64,000 nucleotides of DNA. Source: Symsagittifera roscoffensis (taxonomy: Eukaryota > Xenacoelomorpha > Acoela > Convolutidae). Shown piece by piece: positions 54,948 to 62,942 of the stretch. A model generated the notes under the pieces. It searched no databases and had not been told where the DNA came from. It saw nothing but the letters and a program-made list of their open reading frames with translations. Made by a program: the position numbers and the translations under genes. Where the stretch lies: assembly GCF_963678635.1 (NCBI RefSeq), contig NC_087065.1, forward strand, positions 47,184,381 through 47,248,380, in the 5' to 3' direction. The first letter of the stretch is position 1; each line of letters starts with the position of its first letter.

Positions 54948-55433
54948 TCAATCTTGAACGTCTGTTCTTTGACCTGGTTCGCTTGAGCTCTGCTGTCTGT
55001 AGTTCGTGACGGCCGGGACCGTCCCCAAGCGTGTTTCCAGGCTAGGAGGCACAAAGGTGGTAATCACCGTGTCATTCGATGTTCCTTCCTCCTTTAGCAC
55101 TCCTGTGTCAAAGAGTTCTAATTCCAACTCATCCAACCGCTCTTGGAAGACTCGATTCAACCAAGCCTGTCCTTCTATACTATCGAAGTGGATGCCGTCC
55201 GTGGTCAGTCTGGCCTGATCCATAGCTCTCAACTCATGTTCGATGTCCATGAGGATCATTCTTCCGCCATTCCGACTTGCGAGATTCCTCAAGATATTAA
55301 TCCACCTGACCACTCCTTCGTTGTGCCTTCTCCCTGTTGCTGTCAAGCTCCTTGTGTTCATCGGCACAGTGCAAACGGTCAGTACCGCGCAATTGAATTT
55401 CTGCCAGAGGGTAATAAACAAGCACACCATCAT
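54948..55433 (-). CDS. SGNH/GDSL hydrolase, second half
   Basis: Continues the same domain: FNCAVLTVCTVPMNTR, VRWINILRNLA, and DGIHFDSIEGQAWL, which holds the block V Asp and His of the catalytic triad. With the Ser in the first half, all SGNH catalytic residues are present. It is followed by a tail ending at an in-frame TGA (54948-54950); coding continues in the same frame. Confidence 0.75.
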   Translation of the reverse strand: MMVCLFITLWQKFNCAVLTVCTVPMNTRSLTATGRRHNEGVVRWINILRNLASRNGGRMILMDIEHELRAMDQARLTTDGIHFDSIEGQAWLNRVFQERLDELELELFDTGVLKEEGTSNDTVITTFVPPSLETRLGTVPAVTNYRQQSSSEPGQRTDVQD

Positions 55434-56047
55434 TGATTCCCATGCTCATCCGAACCTCTAGAGATGTTATTCGTTCCAACCAGGATCATCACATTGGGGA
55501 TCCTCCCTGGATTCATTAGTTCCACCATCCGATATAACTGGTCTATCGTCGTGCCTCCGAAGGCCATCACCGTAGTGACCCAAGAGGTCCTTAAATTCGA
55601 GAGTACTCTGACTAAGCTGTCTCCCAGTATCAGATGTGATGTCCCCAGTGGCGGTTGCTGCAGGTTTACTGCCGGGTTCCAAGTCGCTCGATTGAAGCAA
55701 GCTCTCGGATCTGTCTCCGCCGGGACTCCCGTGAAGTTATATCTCAACTGGTTATTCTTTTGTACGTCTATTACACGTGACACTTTCTTCGGTGGCATCT
55801 TCTGTACTCTTCTCTCTGGGGCCTTAGAGCTCCCCATTAGTGGCGCCGTGTCGCTAACTCCCTGTCTGAGTACGGTCTGTGAGAGTCGTACTCTGTCCGT
55901 GTCGTCGATCGTTCCATAGGGTGCAGTCTCCCCGGAACCTGGCGCATTCTTGTTGGAGACTAGTCGTCCAGCTGTCTCTATCAGCTTCCTCACCGTTTGT
56001 TCCACGACTGGGTCACCCAAGGTGTCACTAGGGTCCGGGATTGTCAC
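55430..56047 (-). CDS. SGNH/GDSL hydrolase, first half
   Basis: After a Pro/Ser linker the segment has HLILGDSLVRVL (block I, nucleophile Ser), AFGGTTIDQL (block II Gly) and MILVGTNNISR (block III GxNx). This is the N-terminal half of an SGNH-fold esterase. The frame breaks after SDE and resumes in the next segment. SGNH esterases occur in ORF1 of some CR1-like non-LTR elements; I do not know them as a standard part of Ty3/gypsy elements. Confidence 0.75.
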   Translation of the reverse strand: MTIPDPSDTLGDPVVEQTVRKLIETAGRLVSNKNAPGSGETAPYGTIDDTDRVRLSQTVLRQGVSDTAPLMGSSKAPERRVQKMPPKKVSRVIDVQKNNQLRYNFTGVPAETDPRACFNRATWNPAVNLQQPPLGTSHLILGDSLVRVLSNLRTSWVTTVMAFGGTTIDQLYRMVELMNPGRIPNVMILVGTNNISRGSDEHGNQ

Positions 56048-56561
56048 TCGACCTGTTGCTGTCGGGAGTTGTCTGGCTCATTTCTCGAGGCGTCAAGAGC
56101 TCCATCCGAGACTGCTCACGAGGAATACTCCTTGCAGGTATCGCTTTTTCCACGGCTGTAGCCAATGCCGCCCGTTCCGATCGCCCCTTGTAGTCCCGCC
56201 TCAAGCGCTCAAATTGTTCACCATGCTTTTTGTTGCAGTCTTCGAACAATTTCTTCCACATGTCTCTGTCGTCCTCCGTGATGAGCATGGTCTTGGTAAC
56301 TTCATCCAGCTCCTTCCTGGTCCTTTCCAGCTCATCCTTCATCCCATCCAGATCTTGCATGGTTTGGTTCGTCTGAACCTTTTGTTCTACTTTCGCCCTC
56401 TTTGGTGGCACAGCTGCTTTCAGTGGTGAACTAGACGAGGCAGCCTCGCTGTTCATCTCCTGGCAGCCTCGCTGTTCAAGGTTTGGGCTTGGAGGGCATA
56501 GGCATTTCACCTGGTTGGTAAGTCCTAGAACTTCCCAATCCAGGCTCATTCGCCATGTCAC
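56028..56561 (-). CDS. Left ORF series: coiled-coil protein segment
   Basis: Ser/Ala-rich start with a possible basic nuclear-signal-like PPKRAKVEQK, then a heptad-like coiled coil MKDELERTRKELDEVTKTM to FERLRRDYKG. A coiled coil followed by downstream enzymatic domains resembles ORF1 or Gag-type proteins. It overlaps the next segment by 20 nt in another frame. Confidence 0.55.
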   Translation of the reverse strand: MTWRMSLDWEVLGLTNQVKCLCPPSPNLEQRGCQEMNSEAASSSSPLKAAVPPKRAKVEQKVQTNQTMQDLDGMKDELERTRKELDEVTKTMLITEDDRDMWKKLFEDCNKKHGEQFERLRRDYKGRSERAALATAVEKAIPARSIPREQSRMELLTPREMSQTTPDSNRSSDNPGP

Positions 56562-56837
56562 TCCCTGAGAGAGCCCCGATTCTCCACCTCATCACTCTCA
56601 TGTTTGGGCGGTCTAGTACTCCCCTCTCTCCGTATGCTGCCATCAATAGGACTTCCGTGGGGCGGTCCCCACGGTTGTCATGCCCAAGATGTTTATCAGG
56701 GCGGTCAGCAACATGACTACCTCTGGGTCCTCCAGAGCGAAGTCTCAATCCATTAGCCGACGATAGATCGCATCTATCATCGGTCTTACATATGCCTCTG
56801 CCAGGTCCATCAATTCATCCAAGTTGAAATTATCCAT
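56476..56837 (-). CDS. Left ORF series: N-terminal segment
   Basis: ATG at 56837, reading NFNLDELMDLAEAYVRPM and IYRRLMD before a TGA (56745). Coding sense continues in the same frame (LEDPEVVMLLTALINIL) and then, after a frameshift, in the frame ending SKPKP. It looks like the start of a Gag-like or leader protein broken by one stop and one shift. No known domain. Confidence 0.5.
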
Positions 56838-57212
56838 TCTGTTCTTCAGGTTCGACTTAATTTGATTCCAAGATTTTAACTCAAGTGAGCAATTGAATGA
56901 TCAATCAGGATCTAGAAAAGAGGTCACGAATATCAAACTTGTCAGTTTCACCTTAACTTCTCGTTAAAATTTATTTAAAAACAGTCAGATATAAAGATTT
57001 TTATCCTAAAATTATTAAAATCAATCGGTCTCTAAAATTTTGGAATTCGACCTAAGATTGGACAGTCCAAACTTTGGATCTATTCCTAAGATTGTCATGG
57101 TCACTAACCTTTTCTTACCCAAGATCTTAATAACATAATACATAACATAACATAACACAACACACATGTCACACAACTTAGTCTTTTACCCTAACACCCA
57201 CTGGCACCTCAC
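56838..57212. other. 375-bp noncoding spacer, candidate LTR/leader
   Basis: AT-rich, no ORF, between the macro-like stop and the first ATG of the left ORF series. It contains (ATAAC)n-like microsatellite sequence near 57130-57160 and a purine run AAGAAAAGG on the minus strand near 57112 that could be a polypurine tract. No convincing primer-binding site. It is the natural position for an LTR if two elements are joined here. Confidence 0.4.
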
Positions 57213-57971
57213 TCAGCCTATACTTAAGTAATATTTCTTATGTAAATATACTTGTATATTAGTATCAGAGAATATCACGTGTACCAGCGCGTACAATTCC
57301 CGAGGATGCAGTCGTCCTCTGTTTGGATCGTACACTGGAAGCGAGAGCTCCTTCACGTCCATTTCCACAAGGAAGTCTCTCAACCTCGTCAAGGACAAGA
57401 CTAGGTTCTCTGGGTCCACGTGCTGCTTCTCCGTCGCCCTCGTCACCAAGAAGCATAGATATTTTCCCGGTATCTGTGACGCCGCCGGAGGTAAGGCTGC
57501 TACGCCCCCTACTCCTGGTCTTTGCTTCCAAAGGAACTCCACGTTTTTGTATTCTCTTTTAAAATCTGCCGCTAACGCTGTCTTAAAACTCATGTCTGCT
57601 GTGATTGCTATCGCACATGTTCTATTTGTGAGTATGAAATCACTGTCTGTTAGTATTATGCTACTTGAATGTTCATTGACTAGGTTAAAATATGACTCAA
57701 CTAATCTCCCTATGTCAGGTTTCTTAGGTTCTTCGCCTGTTTTTGCTTCTAAGTCTCTTGCCTCTCTTGCTATTCTTAATTTTTTTATTAATAAATTTTC
57801 AGTGTGGGTAAGTCCTACCCCACTCCCACTCCCCCGACAAAAAGGTCCATCGACGTCCCCGTCGATCGCATACCGGGCATCAAGTCGAGATTGGAAGCCA
57901 GAATGAGTAGTTGCCCTTCCTGGGCAGCCCAGGAAGGATCTTATCGTTCGGTTTTCCTGTATTTCATGCTT
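57213..57971 (-). CDS. Macro-domain-like ORF overlapping the pol end
   Basis: 253 open codons in the -1 frame relative to pol, overlapping its last codons by about 30 nt. From the macro-like part: DFILTNRTCAIAITADMSF, ALAADFKREYKNV, a Gly/Pro/Ala-rich loop, KYLCFLVTRAT, LTRLRDFLVEM, LSLPVYDPNRG and VIFSDTNIQVYL. This is the order of a macro (ADP-ribose-binding) fold: start strand, AxDF helix, LVT strand, helix, LPV strand, final helix and strand. The first ATG is at 57593, inside the fold, so a frameshift from pol or splicing is more likely than a fresh start. The 57.6-57.8 kb part is AT-rich, unlike pol. Confidence 0.7.
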   Translation of the reverse strand, partial: KHEIQENRTIRSFLGCPGRATTHSGFQSRLDARYAIDGDVDGPFCRGSGSGVGLTHTENLLIKKLRIAREARDLEAKTGEEPKKPDIGRLVESYFNLVNEHSSSIILTDSDFILTNRTCAIAITADMSFKTALAADFKREYKNVEFLWKQRPGVGGVAALPPAASQIPGKYLCFLVTRATEKQHVDPENLVLSLTRLRDFLVEMDVKELSLPVYDPNRGRLHPRELYALVHVIFSDTNIQVYLHKKYYLSIG

Positions 57972-58483
57972 TCACGATCTACATGTTGAATCGTGACACT
58001 GGTCTTCTTTGGGTCCGGCGTCAATTCGTTCAGCCAATCCAAGACACGCAGATTCGTCAAGTCTTGTTCATTTGACTGCTGTTGCTCGTCGTCGAATTCT
58101 ACCTCGGGTTTTGAACGGTCATCGACCCACTCATCGTCGTGATCATCGATTATGTCAATGTCCTGTGACACAGTTATTTCTTCTAGACCCACTACTTCTT
58201 CCATTATCTTTTTCAGATCTATCCTATCCACTACAAAGTCGTCACCGTAAGGGTTATATTTCTTTCTTGGTCTTGTCCCGGCGTTCTCTCGAGTCTGTAT
58301 CGTAAGCGGAAGATCTGGTTCCAAATTCTTGGGAACCTCCATCTGTTCGGGATCCTGCCAATCCTCCTCTGCGTAGGGTAAGGTTTCATCGTCCGCTTCG
58401 ATCACCTCGTTTGGATCCAGGTCCAGCGGTGTATTCGCTCCTTCCTCCACGACTTCGTTTCCATCGTTCTTCTCCCTCGTGCC
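57941..58483 (-). CDS. Pol: acidic C-terminal tail
   Basis: In frame after the TAG. Strongly acidic with TRPRKKYNPYGDDFV, then Asp/Glu clusters, ending MKYRKTER and TAA at 57941-57943. This TAA appears to be the true pol end, because the next coding sequence is in the -1 frame. Confidence 0.75.
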   Translation of the reverse strand, partial: GTREKNDGNEVVEEGANTPLDLDPNEVIEADDETLPYAEEDWQDPEQMEVPKNLEPDLPLTIQTRENAGTRPRKKYNPYGDDFVVDRIDLKKIMEEVVGLEEITVSQDIDIIDDHDDEWVDDRSKPEVEFDDEQQQSNEQDLTNLRVLDWLNELTPDPKKTSVTIQHVDRESMKYRKTER

Positions 58484-58915
58484 CTACTCGTTGACCTCAC
58501 AAGCAGGATCCATCATTAGATAATCCCCTTCTTCCATGTCTGCGGGTATACACCAGTCTTCTGTCGATGAATTGTGTGGCTTTATGTTCTCATAATGGGC
58601 GGCTCGGCCAGTACTCAGTCTATATAAGCGTCCCTCCTGGTGCACCTCTGTAATCATGAAGGATCCCCTCCACTGTTTTAGGAGCTTTTTCGTTCCTTTC
58701 GGTAGTATAACGTTCTGAAATACCCATACGCAGTCTCCCACTGAGTAAGCTTTCGCACCAGCTGCTTTCTTGTCGAATTTTTTCCTCTGCCTTGCCTGTG
58801 CTTGCTGAGTATTTTGTCTACATAAATCGTTCAACTCCTGTTGACGTCTGATCACATCCCTCACGTAGACCTGTGGAGACGTTTTCTTTCCCTCATACTC
58901 TGGGTAGAAAAGGTT
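58484..58915 (-). CDS. Pol: integrase C-terminal GPY/F-like domain
   Basis: Begins with YPEYEGKKTSPQVY and a basic helix RQRKKFDKKA, then YSVGDCVWVF, LKQWRGSFMITEV and LYRLSTGRA, the SH3-like DNA-binding module of Ty3/gypsy integrases. It ends at an in-frame TAG (58484-58486). Confidence 0.85.
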   Translation of the reverse strand, partial: NLFYPEYEGKKTSPQVYVRDVIRRQQELNDLCRQNTQQAQARQRKKFDKKAAGAKAYSVGDCVWVFQNVILPKGTKKLLKQWRGSFMITEVHQEGRLYRLSTGRAAHYENIKPHNSSTEDWCIPADMEEGDYLMMDPACEVNE

Positions 58916-59448
58916 AAGGGTAAAGACTTCTCGTGTCCAGTTAGCATCATGTGTGGACTAACTCCAGTGGTGGAGTGTTGCGTGCTTTTATAGGCTCCCA
59001 TCACCTGTGGAAGGTATCTGTCCCAATCGGTCATGTACCTGGAACAATATACTCTCAGCATCGACACTAACGTCCTATTCTGTCTTTCCACTAAGCCATT
59101 CGTCTGAGAATGGTATGTCGTTGAGTGAGCTTGAGCAATTTGCGAGCGTCTCATTAGCTCTTTCGTGAGTTCTCCTACGAAAGCCGTTACGTTATCCGAT
59201 TGAAACGTCATCGGACAACCGTGTCTCGCTATCCACGTATTGATCAGGTGGTCGCACGTCTCTTCCACCGAGGCAGTTATGCGGGGCACGGCCTCTGCAT
59301 ACTTCGTGAAATGATCTATCATGACCAATACCTGATTATAACCATTGTCTGTCATGCATATCTTTTGGTGATCTATCTGCACCACCTCGTTGAGTTCAGA
59401 CGACTCGATCGATTGTAAAGAAAATCGCAACTTCCTTGGATTCTTGAC
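58861..59448 (-). CDS. Pol: integrase catalytic core
   Basis: DDE core: VVQIDHQK (first Asp), TFQSDNVTAF (second Asp; the usual SDNG Gly is changed to Val), and NGLVERQNRTL (Glu). The core is complete but a frameshift near 58.9 kb separates it from the C-terminal domain. It catalyses joining of cDNA ends to host DNA. Confidence 0.9.
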   Translation of the reverse strand, partial: VKNPRKLRFSLQSIESSELNEVVQIDHQKICMTDNGYNQVLVMIDHFTKYAEAVPRITASVEETCDHLINTWIARHGCPMTFQSDNVTAFVGELTKELMRRSQIAQAHSTTYHSQTNGLVERQNRTLVSMLRVYCSRYMTDWDRYLPQVMGAYKSTQHSTTGVSPHMMLTGHEKSLPLTFSTQSMRERKRLHRST

Positions 59449-59667
59449 CTACTGGCATGACAGACATGCTGTTACCCACTTCTCGCATGCCTTTTTCATT
59501 CCAGGCCACTCAAAGCTCTTCAGGATCCTCTGATATACTTTGGCGATCCCCTGATGGCCCATCTGATCATGCGACCTGAATAATAGTTCTGTCTGATAGA
59601 GTTGCGGCAACACTATCGCGTTACACTTGTATAGGACTTTGTCTTCATCTCCTCTCTTGCAAGCCAC
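59449..59667 (-). CDS. Pol: integrase zinc-binding (HHCC) domain
   Basis: SHDQMGHQGIAKVYQR supplies the two histidines and ACEKWVTACLSC the cysteine pair, the HHCC domain that multimerises integrase. It is interrupted at its end by an in-frame TAG (59449-59451) in the position where relatives usually have CLSCQ followed by Q. Confidence 0.88.
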   Translation of the reverse strand: MACKRGDEDKVLYKCNAIVLPQLYQTELLFRSHDQMGHQGIAKVYQRILKSFEWPGMKKACEKWVTACLSCQ

Positions 59668-60545
59668 AATTCGGTCCTCTTTCCCTCTTTCTGCATGAAA
59701 TACTGTCTCAGGATACGGTAACTGTTTTCCTCGAGGTCTCCTTTATTCGGAGGACCATTCTCGATCCACCTTTTCAGGTTGCTTGTCATGCGATCATTTC
59801 TCTGCGCCCTTAGAAGATCCGAGAGTCTGTATCTCACCTTCAGGTACATCTTCATGACCCTCATCTGTCTTTTCAGCTCATTGGGCTGGTGTGTGTCTTC
59901 TTCCATCTTAACGCACCAAATCTTCGCCAACGGCTGTGTTTCTTGCTTGAACGGCTGAAGATCAGTCCTGACTAGCTCTTTTTGTGGCAACAGACTTATC
60001 GAACGTTTCGATACCGCTATTGCTTCCAAATCATCCGCTGCGTTGTCAAAGACTTTCTCACTTGGTATGAAGTAGCGATCACTATCACGGTCCTGGTACA
60101 TCTCTCTATCCAGATCCCTTGCACGAGTTTCCACTAGAAGTGTGTGGATCGCTAGTTCGGACAGTTCTGATCCCGAGCTCGAGTTCCTGTCTGAGTAGGT
60201 GTCAATTCCTGAGTTTCTGGAGTTGTCATCTGTTGAAGAGGTCGTGATGGAGTCTGCACCCTCCCCCAGATCATGTCCTTGCCTCCTTCGCATCCATCTG
60301 AACTCCCCGGACAAAACTCTGTTCCCCAGGTCCTGTTTTTCATCAGGAACTTCTTCATCTATCTCAGACTCTCCGGACAAACTTCCTTGTCCCGAGTGTT
60401 GTTCTTGTACTCGCTGGCTCTTCTCTTTGTTCGTCTCCCCGGACAAACAATCTTGCACCAGGTTTCGTTTTACCTTTACCCCTTCTTTATCCTGGTCCAC
60501 AAAGGTAACAGTTTTCCTTCGCGTATTGCTTCCCCGTTCTTTCTG
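59613..60545 (-). CDS. Pol: acidic Ser-rich linker before integrase
   Basis: In frame after the TGA. Low-complexity, Glu/Asp/Ser-rich, with short repeats of the type CLSGE / SLSGE / VLSGE, so an expanded linker between RNase H and integrase. The end, LRQYFMQKEGKRTELWLA, runs into integrase in the next frame: a one-base frameshift lies near 59.66 kb. Confidence 0.75.
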   Translation of the reverse strand, partial: QKERGSNTRRKTVTFVDQDKEGVKVKRNLVQDCLSGETNKEKSQRVQEQHSGQGSLSGESEIDEEVPDEKQDLGNRVLSGEFRWMRRRQGHDLGEGADSITTSSTDDNSRNSGIDTYSDRNSSSGSELSELAIHTLLVETRARDLDREMYQDRDSDRYFIPSEKVFDNAADDLEAIAVSKRSISLLPQKELVRTDLQPFKQETQPLAKIWCVKMEEDTHQPNELKRQMRVMKMYLKVRYRLSDLLRAQRNDRMTSNLKRWIENGPPNKGDLEENSYRILRQYFMQKEGKRTELWLAREEMKTKSYTSVTR

Positions 60546-61385
60546 TCAGTACGAAGTACTGGTTAAAACCTCATATGGTATTGAGGATACTAGTTGCTGA
60601 ACTATTGTCCTACAATCCCTCTCGTTCTCTTCATGTTGTCGTCTGGACGGCATGATCTTCACCTTCTCTCTAACTGTTAGTAATGCCACTGCTGCTGTCC
60701 ACTCGGGGTCATCTCTGGTCACTTCTTTTTCTAACAATCCACCCAGCATCCGCATCACTTGCGGTGTGGCCTCCACGGTTTTGTCCAGTAATGAGAGGCT
60801 GTTTATGTTCATGCGAGAGAGTTCCTGCTGGACCAGGTTTGAGCGCAGCAACAGATCCAAGGGGACCGGGTCCTCCTTGGATAGGATCTTTTTCTCGGCT
60901 GCTTTCTCTACAGGTAACTCAGGATGCCCTGGAATTGGATGTCCAGACTTATCCAACCATCTCGTTAAGGTAAGCGCTTCATAAGCTTCTTTGTCCAGAA
61001 ACGAAAATCCTTCCTTTATTTCTGCCTGATTGGCTTGCTTCTGCTCCAATCTTTTAAAGAACTCAGTTTTCTTGCTGAGGATGTCAGCATTCTGGTGTTT
61101 ATCACGCATCCTGTATTCGATTATCATATGGTAGCCATCCAATCTTACTATCCATCTATCAATATAACTCTGATCCATCGAAGAGGTCTTCAACCAGGAT
61201 AACGCTCTGTTGTCTAAGTGTAACTTAAAGGGAGCGCTCCCCAAGTATGCGCGGTATTTTTCCACAAATGTGACGACTGCAAACATTTCTGCTTTTGGTG
61301 CGCCATATTTCATCTCAGTGTCACTCAAGACCTTGCTGCCGTATGCAATGAGACGGAGAACCGTTCTTCCATTCCATTCTTGCTC
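60546..61385 (-). CDS. Pol: RNase H and linker
   Basis: Continues in frame: YGSKVLSDTEMKYG, PKAEMFAVV (catalytic Glu), LHLDNRALSWL (catalytic Asp) and DKHQNADILSKK (the His-Asn-Ala-Asp end motif), so the RNase H is complete together with the TDAS in the previous segment. A 150-residue linker follows with charged residues. It ends at an in-frame TGA (60546-60548). Confidence 0.9.
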   Translation of the reverse strand, partial: EQEWNGRTVLRLIAYGSKVLSDTEMKYGAPKAEMFAVVTFVEKYRAYLGSAPFKLHLDNRALSWLKTSSMDQSYIDRWIVRLDGYHMIIEYRMRDKHQNADILSKKTEFFKRLEQKQANQAEIKEGFSFLDKEAYEALTLTRWLDKSGHPIPGHPELPVEKAAEKKILSKEDPVPLDLLLRSNLVQQELSRMNINSLSLLDKTVEATPQVMRMLGGLLEKEVTRDDPEWTAAVALLTVREKVKIMPSRRQHEENERDCRTIVQQLVSSIPYEVLTSTSY

Positions 61386-62210
61386 CTAATGCAATATTCC
61401 TGAGATGGCTACTACCGATGCGTCTGTGTCAAGAACATACATGCCCTTTTCTGTAGGCATGCCTAGCACTGGCGCTTCGCACAGTTCCCGCTTTATGTTC
61501 TCGAAGGCAACTTGTGCGTCATCGCTCCATTCGAACTTTTTCCCTTTATTGCGCATCAGCTTCTGCATCGGATACACCTTGTCCGCATATCCTTTTATGA
61601 ACTCCCGGTAGTAGTTGGCAAACCCTAGGAAGCTCAGGAGCTGTGTGTCCGTTCTGGGAGCCTTCCATGTCAACACTGCTTCTACTGCTTCAGGGTCCGG
61701 CCTCACACCATGCCTGTCCACCATTCTTCCCAGGAACTTGATTGAATCCCTAAGGATTGCACATTTCGATGGTTTGCACTTCAAGCCTGCTCTTTTCATG
61801 CATCCAAAGACCTCATCGAGCCGATCAATATGGTCTTCCAGGGTTGGTGTCGCTATGACCACGTCGTCCACGTAACACATCACAAGGTTCCCGTACTTCT
61901 TTGTCACTCTGGTCAAAGCCTGAGCCATCAGTCTTTGAAAAGTGGCCGTTGCGTTGCACAGGCCAAAGGGCATCCTCTTCCACTGGTACAACCCTAATTT
62001 GCACGCGAATCCGGTTTTCTCTCTATCCTTCTTCCGCAGAGGGACCTGCCAGAAGGCAGAACCCAAGTCCAATGTGGTGAAGAACTTGGCATCACCAAGT
62101 TTAGAGAGGCTCTCGTTTATTCGCGGTATCGGGTACGCATCTTTTATCGTTACCGCGTTCAAGTAACGAAAGTCGCAACAAAACCTAAGCTGCCCCCCTT
62201 TCTCTTTCGC
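61386..62210 (-). CDS. Pol: reverse transcriptase core
   Basis: RT synthesises cDNA from the element RNA. Motifs in order: LRFCCDFRYLN, TTLDLGSAFWQVPL (motif A aspartate), YQWKRMPFGLCNATATFQ (motif B), YVDDVV (catalytic motif C), LKCKPSKC, then FANYYREFIKGYA and the start of RNase H, LDTDASVVAI. All catalytic residues are present. It ends at an in-frame TAG (61386-61388) just before EQEWNG. Confidence 0.93.
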   Translation of the reverse strand, partial: AKEKGGQLRFCCDFRYLNAVTIKDAYPIPRINESLSKLGDAKFFTTLDLGSAFWQVPLRKKDREKTGFACKLGLYQWKRMPFGLCNATATFQRLMAQALTRVTKKYGNLVMCYVDDVVIATPTLEDHIDRLDEVFGCMKRAGLKCKPSKCAILRDSIKFLGRMVDRHGVRPDPEAVEAVLTWKAPRTDTQLLSFLGFANYYREFIKGYADKVYPMQKLMRNKGKKFEWSDDAQVAFENIKRELCEAPVLGMPTEKGMYVLDTDASVVAISGILH

Positions 62211-62942
62211 CTATACTACACCGCAAGCCCATGGCGATTTAGAGGGTTCTATCATGTCGTATTCGAGCAACATTTCTATTTCCGCTCGGCACGCTTCCGA
62301 CTTGTGTGGCGTCATTCGTCTTGCGCCTTCCCTATGGGGAACGGCGTCCTCTTCAAGTTCGATTTCGTGTTCGACGAAATTACAGCAACCGATATCCGCC
62401 TTATGTATTGAAAATACATCCGCGTTCCGATTTAAAACGTCCCGCAATTTTTCGAAATCTCCCTCACCTATTTTCCTTTTTAAATGTTCTATCTCTGGCA
62501 AAACCGGTTTGTCAGATTCTAGCTCATATGACGAGGGGCGTTCCGGAAAACTCGAGCAGCTCGATAAGCCGTCGTCCGTTTCGGATTTCATTGAAAACAG
62601 TTTATGAATAGATTTTAATTCATTAATCCTCTTTAAAATTTTATCTTTATTGGCATGATAAGGACAGTCTTTCACACTATGTTTCTTCAAGTTTTGTGTC
62701 TCCGCATAGTCGGTCCTAATCGGCAAAGCGTAACCAAGCTTCTTTCCACGCTGGATTGAAACCTTGGTGTCCAGTGTGTTCAATAACACACTGACACACA
62801 GTCCGTTTCGTGTTACCAAGAAGCTGCGGCCTAAAATCACCGAACTCTGACTGTTTGGATTCGGTACTAAACAAACCTGTTTACTATCGCTCAACGAATT
62901 TAAATTTCTCATTCTAAAAGTCGCCACCACAGCCTGTCCCGG
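62211..62942 (-). CDS. Pol: linker and start of reverse transcriptase
   Basis: Same frame as the protease, after a TAG. It begins with a beta-rich stretch containing SVILGRSF, has an acidic Ser-rich linker, then the RT lead-in VLNRNADVFSIHKADIGCC, VEHEIELEE and EMLLEYDMIEPSKSPWA, the typical entry to Ty3/gypsy RT. It ends at an in-frame TAG (62211-62213) where most relatives read through GVV.A.KKGG. Confidence 0.88.
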   Translation of the reverse strand, partial: PGQAVVATFRMRNLNSLSDSKQVCLVPNPNSQSSVILGRSFLVTRNGLCVSVLLNTLDTKVSIQRGKKLGYALPIRTDYAETQNLKKHSVKDCPYHANKDKILKRINELKSIHKLFSMKSETDDGLSSCSSFPERPSSYELESDKPVLPEIEHLKRKIGEGDFEKLRDVLNRNADVFSIHKADIGCCNFVEHEIELEEDAVPHREGARRMTPHKSEACRAEIEMLLEYDMIEPSKSPWACGVV

